Assembly: GCA_949927415.1 (NCBI GenBank)
Contig: CATLFB010000008.1
Span: forward strand, 1 to 34,561
Source: an uncultured Candidatus Melainabacteria bacterium
Lineage (GTDB): Bacteria; Cyanobacteriota; Vampirovibrionia; Gastranaerophilales; Gastranaerophilaceae
Direction: 5' to 3'
DNA length: 34,561 nucleotides
A model generated the notes under the pieces. It saw only the letters and a program-made list of their open reading frames with translations. It was not told the DNA's origin and ran no database searches. Position numbers and translations under genes: made by a program. Positions 6,883-15,879 of this stretch are shown piece after piece. Every line of letters begins with the position of its first letter. Within the stretch, counting starts at the first letter, position 1.

Positions 6883-9800
6883 CTACAACCCCAAATACTT
6901 TTCAAAGAACTTTGACAACTTCTCTATGATTGTTTGCTTCTTTGCTTGCCTTTTCTTACCTGCATCCCCAAACAATCCCATTGGTGGAAGAAGTTTATCT
7001 AAGTCAGTTCCTGATGTTTTGATATCACCATCTCTAAAGGAATTATCAATGAACTTCTTTGTTTCTTCTGGTTTAAGTTTTTCATCATCAATGATTTGTT
7101 TTAGGTCAGCTTCCTTTTGTTTCACAATAAACTTCTTCCAATCATCGTCAACCCGAGTTGAGGCATTGATTGTAGCGATGAAGTTTTCGATAAGTTCTTT
7201 CTTGCTTCTGAGCTGAGGAGATGAACATATCGCCCTGTTAATATCTGCAAGGATTTCTTTATCAGCACAATTTGTTTTATGATACTTAATTACAAGCAAT
7301 AAGATATAGTCAATATTAACCTCGACTTGTCTTATAAGCTCCATTTCAAATTCAATATCATTGTTGATATTTTCTTTATCGGCCTTATCCTTGCCTCTCA
7401 ACTCTTGATATAAGTCAACATATTTACTTTGATAATCTTGAAGGTCTCTTTCAGTTATTGCTTTATCTTGCACAAAATCATCAAAAGCACTCAAGATATT
7501 TCTAATGCGTAGAATTGCTCCATAAAGTTTGATAAATTCTTTTTGGTTCTCTTCACCTTGTATCGTTTCGCAAATAGGAAAATTCTCCTTAAGTTGTGCG
7601 ATAAGTTCTTCATACCCGGCATGATGTCCTTTTTCATCATCGTAACCGTAGTAATAATCCTCATAGTTCTTCAATAAGACAATTCCACTGGCTTCTTTGT
7701 CTCCAAAAAGGGCAATAGCTTCTTCTGTTGCAGTCTGCAAGTCTCTAAAACAAACAACATTGCCGTATGTTTTAACTGAATTTAAAATTCGATTTGTTCT
7801 TGAAAATGCTTGTATAAGTCCGTGGTACTTAAGATTCTTATCCACCCAAAGAGTATTCAAAGTTGTAGCATCGAACCCGGTTAGGAACATATTGACAACA
7901 ATCAACAAGTCCAATTCTCTGTTCTTCATCCTAAGAGAAACATCCTTGTAATAGTTTTGGAACTTATCGGATGATGTATCATAGTTTGTGGCAAACATTT
8001 CGTTATAATCCTTGATTGCCATATCTAAGAAGTCTCTTGAAGACTGGTCAAGACCTGAGGTATCTTCCGGGTTTTCTTCTTCCAAGATATCGTAGTCAAC
8101 ATCTTCATTAACCCCAAAACTATAGATTATACCAACTCTTAAAGCCTGTTCAGGTTTTTCTTGCATCTGCTTTTTAAATTCGTTATAGTATGCTTTTGCA
8201 GTATCTATTGAAGCAACTGCAAACATAGAGTTAAAACCTGTAAGTCTGGTCTTCTGCTTAATCTCTTCAACAGTTCCTCTAATTTTTGCTGAAGCTACTT
8301 CTTCTATGTTTTGAAGTTGACTGAATGAATATGCTTGCTCATTCCTTTTTGTCTTTTGATTAAAGTGTTCAAGGATATAACTTACAATATTACTTATTCT
8401 TTGAGGTGAAGCCATAGCTTTTTCAATGTCTATTGCTCTGACTTGCGAGTCTTTAACTCCTTCTTTTTCTTTGACAGTATTTACATAGTCAATTCTGAAC
8501 GGAAGAACATTACCGTCATTGATTGCATCCACGATTGTATAAGTGTGTAGCTTTTCACCAAAGGCTTGAGGTGTAGTTTTAAGATTTATATTTCCACCAC
8601 TACTAGAGTTTACTGAAAATATCGGAGTCCCGGTAAAACCAAATATATGATAGTTTTTAAAGCTCTTTGTAATTGATGTGTGCATTTCACCAAATTGGGA
8701 ACGATGGCATTCATCAAAAATTATTACAACACGCTTTTTGAATACCTCATGACCTTTGTTCTTGGATATAAATACTCCGAGTTTCTGGATTGTAGTAATA
8801 ATTATTCTTGAATCGTCTGATTCTAACTGCTTTTGAAGAATGCTTGTTGAAGTGTTCGAATTCGCTGCACCTTTTTCAAACCTGTCATATTCTTTCATTG
8901 TCTGATAGTCTAAGTCTTTACGGTCTACAACAAACAACACTTTATCAATGTATGGTAAATTCGTAGCAAGTTGAGCTGTTTTGAATGATGTTAGGGTTTT
9001 CCCTGAACCTGTTGTGTGCCAAATATAGCCACCACCTTCAACCGAACCATACTTTTTGTAGTTGTGTGCAACTTCAATCCTGTTTATAATTCGCTCACAT
9101 GCAGAGATTTGATAAGGCCTCATTACAAGCAAAATATCTTCTGATGTGAACACGCAATATTTTGTTAGGATGTTAAGCAAGCTGTGTTTTGCAAAGAATG
9201 TCTTTGTAAAGTCAACAAGGTCTGTAATAATCTTGTTATTACCATCTGCCCAGAAAGAAGTAAATTCAAAACTATTACTTGTTTTCTTGCTCTTTCTGTT
9301 TTTGTTTGAGGTTTCTTTTATGTGACTGTCTCTTGTTGTATTTGAATAATACTTAGTGTTTGTACCGTTAGAAATAACAAATATTTGTATGTATTCATAA
9401 AGTCCACACGATGCCCAGAAGCTATCTCGTTTGTATCGCTCAATTTGATTGAAGGCTTCTCTTATTGGTACACCCCTGCGTTTAAGTTCAACATGAACTA
9501 TTGGAAGACCGTTCACAAGTATTGTTACATCATATCTTGTATCATGTTTGCCTTCTGTTTCTTCATACTGGTTGATAACTTGAAGCCTGTTGTTGTGAAT
9601 ATTTGATTTATCAATTAGCTTGACATTTCTTGTTGTGCCATCATCCAGTTTAAGAGCATAGACATGGTCTGTTTGAATTTTCCTTGTCTTGTCAATGAAG
9701 GTTTCATTGTTACTTGCAATGTAGTTACTAAAAAGTCTGTCCCATTCACTATCCAAAAAGGAGAAATTGTTTAGTCGTTCAAGTTGTAATCTCAAATTAC

Positions 9801-9987
9801 TGATTAAGTCTTTCTCGTTATTAATATGCAAATATTCATAACCTAAAGTTGTGAGTAATCGGATAAACTCTTGTTCAAGTTCTGCTTCCGATTGGTAATT
9901 ATCTGCTCTTTTAGAATCTGGTGTGTATTCAGATACTACCGTGCTTTGATTCATGCTGGCTATGATATTATATGTACTGTTGTTCAT
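6883..9987 (-). CDS. hsdR: Type I restriction enzyme, motor/nuclease subunit HsdR
   Basis: 1034 aa, normal for the family. The N-terminal nuclease domain has the PD-(D/E)xK residues Asp153, Glu167 and Lys169 (HVELKRRG). Superfamily 2 translocase motifs follow: Walker A TTGSGKT (325-331), DECH (425-428), TGTP (452-455) and QAFSRTNRI. A helical C-terminal region ends the protein and would contact the methylase. It cuts DNA after translocation when the target is unmethylated. The start overlaps the hsdS stop as ATGA, so translation is coupled. No frameshift or missing motif was found. Confidence 0.97.
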   Translation of the reverse strand: MNNSTYNIIASMNQSTVVSEYTPDSKRADNYQSEAELEQEFIRLLTTLGYEYLHINNEKDLISNLRLQLERLNNFSFLDSEWDRLFSNYIASNNETFIDKTRKIQTDHVYALKLDDGTTRNVKLIDKSNIHNNRLQVINQYEETEGKHDTRYDVTILVNGLPIVHVELKRRGVPIREAFNQIERYKRDSFWASCGLYEYIQIFVISNGTNTKYYSNTTRDSHIKETSNKNRKSKKTSNSFEFTSFWADGNNKIITDLVDFTKTFFAKHSLLNILTKYCVFTSEDILLVMRPYQISACERIINRIEVAHNYKKYGSVEGGGYIWHTTGSGKTLTSFKTAQLATNLPYIDKVLFVVDRKDLDYQTMKEYDRFEKGAANSNTSTSILQKQLESDDSRIIITTIQKLGVFISKNKGHEVFKKRVVIIFDECHRSQFGEMHTSITKSFKNYHIFGFTGTPIFSVNSSSGGNINLKTTPQAFGEKLHTYTIVDAINDGNVLPFRIDYVNTVKEKEGVKDSQVRAIDIEKAMASPQRISNIVSYILEHFNQKTKRNEQAYSFSQLQNIEEVASAKIRGTVEEIKQKTRLTGFNSMFAVASIDTAKAYYNEFKKQMQEKPEQALRVGIIYSFGVNEDVDYDILEEENPEDTSGLDQSSRDFLDMAIKDYNEMFATNYDTSSDKFQNYYKDVSLRMKNRELDLLIVVNMFLTGFDATTLNTLWVDKNLKYHGLIQAFSRTNRILNSVKTYGNVVCFRDLQTATEEAIALFGDKEASGIVLLKNYEDYYYGYDDEKGHHAGYEELIAQLKENFPICETIQGEENQKEFIKLYGAILRIRNILSAFDDFVQDKAITERDLQDYQSKYVDLYQELRGKDKADKENINNDIEFEMELIRQVEVNIDYILLLVIKYHKTNCADKEILADINRAICSSPQLRSKKELIENFIATINASTRVDDDWKKFIVKQKEADLKQIIDDEKLKPEETKKFIDNSFRDGDIKTSGTDLDKLLPPMGLFGDAGKKRQAKKQTIIEKLSKFFEKYLGL

Positions 9988-11093
9988 GATGCAACTTTCT
10001 CCTTGAATGTTAATAGTTTATCACGATAATACTCATATTGCTTCTTTCGAGCTTCAATTTCAGCAGGAAGACCAACTGTAATATCATTACACAAAGCATC
10101 AAACCTATCTAAAATTGAGACTATGCGTTCTTGCTCTGCAATCTTAGGAACTGGTATCATAACTTTGTTTAACACTGCTTGTGTAAGACTTGGAACACCA
10201 CCTGCTGTATTTAATTGTTCTAAATGTTCTTTTTGTAAGTAATAATAGACATACTTAGGTTCAACTTGCGAGATGTCTATATCTGTATAGAATATTGTAT
10301 CAACAGTCCAAAATGGAACATCTACATAGTATAATTTATCAATAGAACCTTTGCGGGGAATAAGAACAGAAGGTTTATTGAAAGCAAATGTATCAACATA
10401 GCACATGATACCACCAGTCCCATATACAGGAATATTGCCCTTGCCTAACGATTTATAGTCTTTTCCATTTTTAATTGTCAATACATCTTTAAGAGTTTTC
10501 CACTCAACACTTTTATCATTTTCATCAAAGGCCAGGAGTGTATCTCGATAATACTCATACTGTTTCTTTCTGGCTGTAAGCTCTGCTGTAAGCTCTGCTG
10601 TAAGCTCTGCTGTAAGCTCTGTGAAATTGTCCAGAATCCGAACAATTTCCTCCTGTACTTCGATTGGAGGTATTGGGACTTTTAATCTCTCAACCACTGC
10701 ATTATCAAGTGTTGGTATTCCTGCAACTCTAACCCTTGATTTTAGATAACTTTCTTGGCACAAAATAGCATAATACATATATCTGTTAATAAACTGATTT
10801 GAGTGTTCTATGCAAAAACAACCGTCAGAAGACCAGAAATCAACTGGACTGTAACCAACTGTACCAGCAGATGCACCAACATTTATAACCATTACAGTAT
10901 CGGCATTCCTATTCTTTTCATTATAGAATCCTAAAGGTTCTAGTCCCCCATGATATACTGGGAATCGTTCTTCTGGAAATAACTGATTTTTAGTTAGCCT
11001 TTTTCCCCTTAGAATAGATGTCATACTTCTTATTTCTTTATATTCCACCCCATTAGGACAGAGTTCTTGTATTAATTTATCCAGTTTAGTCAT
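9984..11093 (-). CDS. hsdS: Type I restriction specificity subunit HsdS
   Basis: 369 aa from ATG 11093, chosen for the family-typical start MTKLDKLIQELCPNGVEYK and the GAGGTG 5 nt upstream. Two target-recognition domains (about 20-145 and 195-330) are each followed by a conserved helical region; both repeats contain RKKQYEYYRD. The central spacer holds four ELTA repeats (159-174), encoded by four perfect 12-bp units. In EcoR124-type enzymes, changing the number of TAEL repeats alters the gap in the recognised sequence. Overlaps the cyclase-like gene by 8 bp and hsdR by 4 bp. Confidence 0.96.
   Translation of the reverse strand: MTKLDKLIQELCPNGVEYKEIRSMTSILRGKRLTKNQLFPEERFPVYHGGLEPLGFYNEKNRNADTVMVINVGASAGTVGYSPVDFWSSDGCFCIEHSNQFINRYMYYAILCQESYLKSRVRVAGIPTLDNAVVERLKVPIPPIEVQEEIVRILDNFTELTAELTAELTAELTARKKQYEYYRDTLLAFDENDKSVEWKTLKDVLTIKNGKDYKSLGKGNIPVYGTGGIMCYVDTFAFNKPSVLIPRKGSIDKLYYVDVPFWTVDTIFYTDIDISQVEPKYVYYYLQKEHLEQLNTAGGVPSLTQAVLNKVMIPVPKIAEQERIVSILDRFDALCNDITVGLPAEIEARKKQYEYYRDKLLTFKEKVAS
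10573..10620 (-). repeat. Four perfect 12-bp repeats in hsdS
   Basis: GCTGTAAGCTCT (plus strand) occurs four times without a mismatch, encoding ELTA x4 in the spacer between recognition domains. Slippage by whole units keeps the frame while changing domain spacing and thus DNA specificity. Confidence 0.95.
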
Positions 11094-11889
11094 TAGACAC
11101 CTCATTACATAAATTACTTTCTTCTTCTGGTGTTTTATTTATATCGAGCAATGAAATAGGTTCATGCTCGGGTTCATCATTGCATGTTTGTGAGCAGTAG
11201 AAATGATTGAAATAATTAACAAGCCAGTTTAGTTTTTGTTTAGCTTTTCTGTTATTAGAATTTATCTGCAAGAGCTCAAGTATATTAGTTTTATATTTTT
11301 CATAACTTCCAAAACCATTGATAAAAAAGCTATTCAAATACCATTCCCCATCGTTATCACGCATAATATACTGTGGAATCAAATGAATTAACTCTTCTTG
11401 AACAACAATTCTTGGATAGATAGCAATCTTTTCTTCAAGTTTAACAGCTTCAACAAGTGCTTTTCCAAATACAAATGTATTATTCTTGTAGAATTTGCCC
11501 TCTGTTATTCCACCTCTCATTAAGTAGCCATAATCCAATGCGTTGCAATATATATTTCCAGCAAGCTCAAATATTTTCTTAATCTTCTCAGCTCTGCCAG
11601 TATCATGTTGGCTTGTTTTAACAGCTATCAGAATATTATCAGAAAATATTTTGATATCTATTTTCTTTCTTGATACAACATTTGTAAACATAACATCATC
11701 TAATGCTTTTTCATAGATGGCATTCAGATTGTTTAAGAATTGCTCGCTATCATCTTCCATGTATTTAGTAGCACCCAATACATCCAAGTATGCAACTACA
11801 TAATTGTATGAATTCAACCGAGCAAGCCTTTTAGCAAAATCGTCTTTTGGAGTTAATGTCTGTTTTTTTGAAGATTCATCTTTTGCCAT
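11086..11889 (-). CDS. Class III nucleotidyl-cyclase-like protein
   Basis: 267 aa. The order of motifs follows class III cyclases: YLDVLGATKY (34-43, like FxDIxGFT, Asp36), KIFSDNILIAV (80-90, like KxxGDxxxAV, Asp84), LMRGGITEG (123-131, like RxGIHxG) and VFGKALVEAVKLEEK (140-154, like the VNxAxRLE helix). Both metal-binding Asp residues are present. The usual Asn and Arg of the last motif are Val146 and Lys150, so catalysis is not assured. No membrane or sensor domain; it would be a soluble single-domain enzyme like Pycsar cyclases. Overlaps the HEPN-like gene by 14 bp and hsdS by 8 bp. Signal production is inference. Confidence 0.65.
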   Translation of the reverse strand: MAKDESSKKQTLTPKDDFAKRLARLNSYNYVVAYLDVLGATKYMEDDSEQFLNNLNAIYEKALDDVMFTNVVSRKKIDIKIFSDNILIAVKTSQHDTGRAEKIKKIFELAGNIYCNALDYGYLMRGGITEGKFYKNNTFVFGKALVEAVKLEEKIAIYPRIVVQEELIHLIPQYIMRDNDGEWYLNSFFINGFGSYEKYKTNILELLQINSNNRKAKQKLNWLVNYFNHFYCSQTCNDEPEHEPISLLDINKTPEEESNLCNEVSND

Positions 11890-12394
11890 TGCAAGCCTCC
11901 AAATCTTTCAATAGGTTGTTATGAAATTCTATTTGCTTTTGAATTACTTCCTTATGCAGGGATAACAACTTATCTCTGGTTTTATCCAGCTCTAGCCTAT
12001 TGCAAAAGCCTTTGTCATCTAATGCATCATGTATTTTTCTGTGACATGAAGCTCTATCATCCAACAAAAGGTCTCCTTTGTCTGTCAAAGCGACAAACGA
12101 ATGACACAAAGCATTTCTCAAGCCATCCAATGTCATTTCTGACAAACTGCCATCTTTGTTCATAACCTTAGTAAACAAAGCATCTAATTTTAACTGAGGA
12201 ATGTTGTATTTTTCACTAGGAATATCAAGTTGAGACTTAGTTATATATGGAATAAGCAAATACATTGCAAGAAGTTCTCTGACACCTTTAACATCAAGGG
12301 GATTATAGCCAACAAGAAGACTGACAGCAATATCTGCCATAGTAATTGCGTGGTTATTATAACTTGTTATGTTTTCTAATTCTTCTTTTAACAT
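11876..12394 (-). CDS. HEPN-like protein (putative RNase)
   Basis: 172 aa, all helical. The motif LRNALCHSF (92-100) gives Arg93 and His98, the Rx4H signature of HEPN-domain RNases, and the surrounding pattern resembles the family of the pEK499 p136 protein. HEPN proteins often act as toxins or effectors in toxin-antitoxin, CRISPR and abortive infection systems. It lies between the RhuM-Fic gene (overlap 7 bp) and the cyclase-like gene (overlap 14 bp), so it is a tightly coupled part of the restriction operon. Assignment rests on the motif and helix content. Confidence 0.6.
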   Translation of the reverse strand: MLKEELENITSYNNHAITMADIAVSLLVGYNPLDVKGVRELLAMYLLIPYITKSQLDIPSEKYNIPQLKLDALFTKVMNKDGSLSEMTLDGLRNALCHSFVALTDKGDLLLDDRASCHRKIHDALDDKGFCNRLELDKTRDKLLSLHKEVIQKQIEFHNNLLKDLEACNGKR

Positions 12395-13392
12395 TTGTTT
12401 ACTCCATTAAGAACACTTATAACAATCTGTTTCATTGTCTCCATCTCATTAGGATTGCTTTCGGCAATTAATACCGTTAGGGCAAACAATGTTGAGTTAT
12501 CAATGATTGGTCTACCTGTTTTGTACAGCATTCCATTCTTTTCCAAGAAATACAAGAAACAACTTGCCGCAATTCTTTTGTTGCCGTCTGAGAATGAATG
12601 ATTTTTGGTTATCAAATACAACAACATTGAAGCCTTTTCTTCTAATGTAGGATAAAGTTCTTCACCTCCAAAAGTTTGATAAATCTGATTAACAGAACTA
12701 TCAAAACTCTCGTCTTTAGGATTTCCAAACACATCAGAAGCAAATTCTGATTTCATCTCCTTAACCACTTGCAAGAATTCATCAGTTGGTATTCTTACAG
12801 CTTCTTTTTTTGTTGTGCCTTTATTATCAAGTGTTTTATGGTCAAAGTTATCAAGTAAATCCAATCCGTGTGCAAAGTTATTCAAAATCTTAACTACAAT
12901 TTGAGCTTCATCAAGGTCTTCAATCTGATTAGTCAGACTTCTTGTTAGCAAGTCAACACTTATCTTGAGTGCTTCAATACTCTCTTGTTGTTGCTTAATT
13001 TTCTTTTCGTTTATTGCATAACCTTTTGTAAGGTATTCTTTCAATACTGAGTTTGACCATTTTCTAAAATGAGTTGCTACTTTAGATGTAACACGATAAC
13101 CGACTGCTAATATCATATCAAGGTTATAATAAGTAATTTCTCTTGTAATTCTTCTGCTGCCTTCGTTTCGAACTTGTGCAATTTTTGCACAAGTTGAAGC
13201 TTCTTCAAGCTCTTCTTCTTTTATAATATTCTTTATATGCCTTGCGATTGAAGTTCTATTGGTTTGAAATAATTCTTCTAATTGTTTCTGCGTAAGCCAC
13301 ATTGTATCATCTTGCAATACAACATCAACCCTATGTTTACCACTAACATCAGTATAAATTACTATTTCACCTCTGCTTAAGTCTTTATTCAT
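12388..13392 (-). CDS. RhuM-like / Fic fusion protein
   Basis: 334 aa. The N-terminal half (1-150) is the RhuM type: WLTQKQLEELFQTNRTSIARHIKNI (an HTH-like segment), then ITYYNLDMILAVGYRV. A coiled-coil linker leads to a C-terminal Fic/Doc domain with HSFSDGNKR at 265-273. This motif lies between Fic (HPFxxGNGR, AMP transfer) and Doc (HxFxxANKR, phosphorylation), so the reaction cannot be named. Such proteins frequently sit between hsdM and hsdS. The start overlaps the hsdM stop (TAATG). A guard or toxin of the restriction system is a reasonable inference. Confidence 0.9.
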   Translation of the reverse strand: MNKDLSRGEIVIYTDVSGKHRVDVVLQDDTMWLTQKQLEELFQTNRTSIARHIKNIIKEEELEEASTCAKIAQVRNEGSRRITREITYYNLDMILAVGYRVTSKVATHFRKWSNSVLKEYLTKGYAINEKKIKQQQESIEALKISVDLLTRSLTNQIEDLDEAQIVVKILNNFAHGLDLLDNFDHKTLDNKGTTKKEAVRIPTDEFLQVVKEMKSEFASDVFGNPKDESFDSSVNQIYQTFGGEELYPTLEEKASMLLYLITKNHSFSDGNKRIAASCFLYFLEKNGMLYKTGRPIIDNSTLFALTVLIAESNPNEMETMKQIVISVLNGVNKC

Positions 13393-14963
13393 TAGCCTGC
13401 CTCAATTTCTGAGATAATTTTCTCAATCTCGATTCTTAAGGTATCTTCTCTTTTAACAATCCTTGCGATTTCTTTGTTTAATTCAACAATGTCAATAACT
13501 TCTCTTGTGTCTTCTTGTTCAACATAAGTGCTTACAGATAAATTATATTCCTGCTCTTGGATTTCAGAATTAGGAACAAGTCTTGAAATGTATTCCTTAT
13601 CTTTTCTCTGTGTATAAGTTTCAAGAATTGAATTGATGTTATCATCGGATAATTTATTGTTATTTGTAACCTTAACACATTCTTTTGTTGCATCAATGAA
13701 TAATGTTGAATTATCCGTCTTGGATTTCTTCAAGACCATGATACAAGTTGCAATGGATGTACCGAAGAACAGGTTATCTGGTAATTGAATTACGCAGTCA
13801 ACAAAGTTATTATCAATTAAGTATTTTCGAATCTTTTGCTCGGCACCACCTCTATACATTATACCGGGGAAGCAAACTATTGCCGCTGTTCCATTTGTTG
13901 CAAGCCAAGAAAGCGAGTGCATAATAAAAGCCATATCAGCTTTTGACTTAGGAGCAAGAACACCTGCTGGAGAAAAACGAGGGTCATTTATTAGTAATGG
14001 ATTGTCATCGCCTTCCCACTTGATTGAGTAAGGAGGATTAGAAACTATTGCTTCAAAAGGCTCTTCATCCCAATGTAATGAAGACGGATGCTTCAGAGTA
14101 TCTCCATGAGCAATATCAAATTTTTCATATCCTATATCATGCAAGAACATGTTAATTCTACACAAGTTGTAAGTGGTAATGTTTATTTCTTGACCAAAGA
14201 AACCGTTTCTAACATTTTCTTTGCCCAGAATTTTTGCAAATTTCAAAAGCAGAGAGCCAGAACCACAAGCAGGGTCATAGACTTTGTTTACTTCGGTTTT
14301 ACCTACTAATGTAATTTTGGTTAAAAGTTCAGAAACTTCTTGAGGTGTGTAATATTCTCCTCCAGATTTCCCTGCGTTTGATGCGTACATTCCCATTAAG
14401 TATTCATAAGCATCGCCAAAAGCATCAATGGTATTATCTTTATATGCTCCCAAATTCATGCTATCAACACCATTGAGTAATTTAACAAGCCTTTCGTTTC
14501 TTTCTTTGACTGTTGCTCCAAGTTTATTACTATTGACATCCAAATCATCAAATAAGCCTTTGAAATCATCTTCGCTTTCCGTTCCAAGAGCAGAGTTTTC
14601 AATATTACGGAAGATATTATCTAATGTAACATTAAGGTCTTCATCGTTCTTTGCTCTTTCTTTAACATTACAGAACAATTCAGAAGGTAAGACAAAAACA
14701 CCTTTTGTTCTAATCATTTCATCTCTCGCAACTTCTGCTTCTGCATCTGATAATTTTGCGTAATCAAAATTAGCTTCCCCGGCTTCTCTTTGAATTTCAT
14801 TGATATAGTTTGTTAAGTTCTCAGAAATGTATCTATAAAACAACATGCCCAAAACATATTGTTTGAAATCCCAACCATCAACACTTCCTCTTAAATCGTT
14901 TGCTATTCCCCAAATGGTGCGATGCAATTCTGCTCGCTCCTGCTCTTTCCTATTATCTACCAT
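13392..14963 (-). CDS. hsdM: Type I DNA methyltransferase subunit HsdM
   Basis: 523 aa, usual length. A helical N-terminal HsdM_N domain (1-140) precedes the N6-adenine methylase domain: GGEYYTPQEV (201-210), SAM-binding DPACGSGSLLL (230-240) and catalytic SNPPY (308-312). With HsdS it methylates the target adenine and protects host DNA. It is the first gene of an eight-gene minus-strand operon running to 5405. GGGAGAG lies about 12 nt upstream of the ATG, and a possible -10 (TATAAT, complement of 14993-14998) lies 30 bp upstream. Confidence 0.97.
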   Translation of the reverse strand: MVDNRKEQERAELHRTIWGIANDLRGSVDGWDFKQYVLGMLFYRYISENLTNYINEIQREAGEANFDYAKLSDAEAEVARDEMIRTKGVFVLPSELFCNVKERAKNDEDLNVTLDNIFRNIENSALGTESEDDFKGLFDDLDVNSNKLGATVKERNERLVKLLNGVDSMNLGAYKDNTIDAFGDAYEYLMGMYASNAGKSGGEYYTPQEVSELLTKITLVGKTEVNKVYDPACGSGSLLLKFAKILGKENVRNGFFGQEINITTYNLCRINMFLHDIGYEKFDIAHGDTLKHPSSLHWDEEPFEAIVSNPPYSIKWEGDDNPLLINDPRFSPAGVLAPKSKADMAFIMHSLSWLATNGTAAIVCFPGIMYRGGAEQKIRKYLIDNNFVDCVIQLPDNLFFGTSIATCIMVLKKSKTDNSTLFIDATKECVKVTNNNKLSDDNINSILETYTQRKDKEYISRLVPNSEIQEQEYNLSVSTYVEQEDTREVIDIVELNKEIARIVKREDTLRIEIEKIISEIEAG

Positions 14964-15212
14964 AAACTATCTACTCTCTCCCTTAAGTAATTATTATACA
15001 ACAAGATTTTCAATGTGTCTTTTTGTAAAGTTATACAAGCAAAAGAAGCCTTTTGTTGTGTGAGCTAAATTTCATCAATAAAACTGAATGCAAGGTTTTG
15101 TTTTATGTTGAAAAGCAATATTGCAAGAGTGTATAGAGGTTTTTTGAGTTGATGTAATAGTCATATATTATACTGTTGACTGCAAACACACAAAAATACA
15201 AGTGGATTTACA
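14964..15212 (-). promoter_or_regulatory. Upstream region of the restriction operon
   Basis: No gene seen. It holds a TATAAT (complement of 14993-14998) that may serve as the -10 of the hsdM promoter, without a good -35. It also holds a perfect palindrome GCAATATTGC at 15115-15124 and a second TATAAT on the minus strand near 15170. The operon promoter must lie here, because the second recombinase upstream ends in its own terminator. Confidence 0.45.
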
Positions 15213-15249
15213 AAACAAGAAAATGCCTCCGATAATCATTACCAGAGGC
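15213..15249 (-). terminator. Terminator of the second recombinase gene
   Basis: On the minus strand GCCTCTG pairs with CGGAGGC (15249-15225, one G-T pair) and is followed by a T-rich stretch. It lies 30 bp after the recombinase stop and separates it from the restriction operon. Confidence 0.65.
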
Positions 15250-15279
15250 GTTCCTGCATTCTAAGGAGCAACGCAATCT

Positions 15280-15828
15280 TTATAATTCAAATTGTCTCAA
15301 AGTCTGTTCAATTTCATCTTGAGTAATCCCGATGTACCTAAGAGTAATTGAAGAACTTGAATGGTTGAATAAGTGTTGAAGAATCGCTACATCTTTAAAG
15401 GTCTGGTAATGGTGGTAGCCAAAGGTTTTTCTTAGAGTATGTGTTCCTATGTTATCAGTAATTCCTGCTTTGCGACAAGCAACATTTATAATCTTATAGG
15501 CCATTACTCTGGTTATAGGCTTATTTGCACCGTTGCGACTTCTGAACAGGTATTCGTTATCAAGTTTTCCTTTGATGTATTCATCAATCATTGATTGAAG
15601 ATTACCAAGTAAAGGGAATCTTTTAACCTTCCCGGTTTTCTGTTCTTTAATCTCAACATGGGATTTTCCTTTAACATCTGCAATCTTTAGCTTTAGGAGG
15701 TCAGAAATCCTTAGACCTGTATTGATTCCCATAGTAAACAGGAGTAAATCACGGCTCCCATTTTGTTTTAAGTATGATTTTATTTCTTCAATCTTTTGCT
15801 TATCTCTGATTGGCTGAACATATTTCAT
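15280..15828 (-). CDS. Small XerC/D-like tyrosine recombinase
   Basis: 182 aa from ATG 15828, chosen for GAGGTG 4 nt upstream; an extension to 15900 has no ribosome site. It is essentially a stand-alone catalytic domain: Arg in TGLRISD, His-Thr-Leu-Arg (HTLRKTFG), His in NHSSSS and Tyr in RYIG. Length and sequence are like the short integrases common on plasmids and islands of gut bacteria. Related enzymes invert hsdS segments in some bacteria, but only one hsdS is present and no inverted copy was found. Resolution of island multimers or inversion of a 15-bp-flanked segment upstream are alternatives. Confidence 0.88.
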   Translation of the reverse strand: MKYVQPIRDKQKIEEIKSYLKQNGSRDLLLFTMGINTGLRISDLLKLKIADVKGKSHVEIKEQKTGKVKRFPLLGNLQSMIDEYIKGKLDNEYLFRSRNGANKPITRVMAYKIINVACRKAGITDNIGTHTLRKTFGYHHYQTFKDVAILQHLFNHSSSSITLRYIGITQDEIEQTLRQFEL

Positions 15829-15879
15829 TTTGCACCTCATTTTCTGCTGTTTAGTTAAGTTAAAATTACGCTCTTGAAT

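Noticed and set aside
10573-10620. Short regular repeats as a possible CRISPR array
   Set aside because: The 12-bp units have no spacers and encode ELTA repeats in frame within hsdS.
9984-15828. Recombinase-driven hsdS inversion
   Set aside because: There is only one hsdS, no silent partial copy and no inverted repeat of its recognition domains. The conserved regions inside hsdS are direct repeats.
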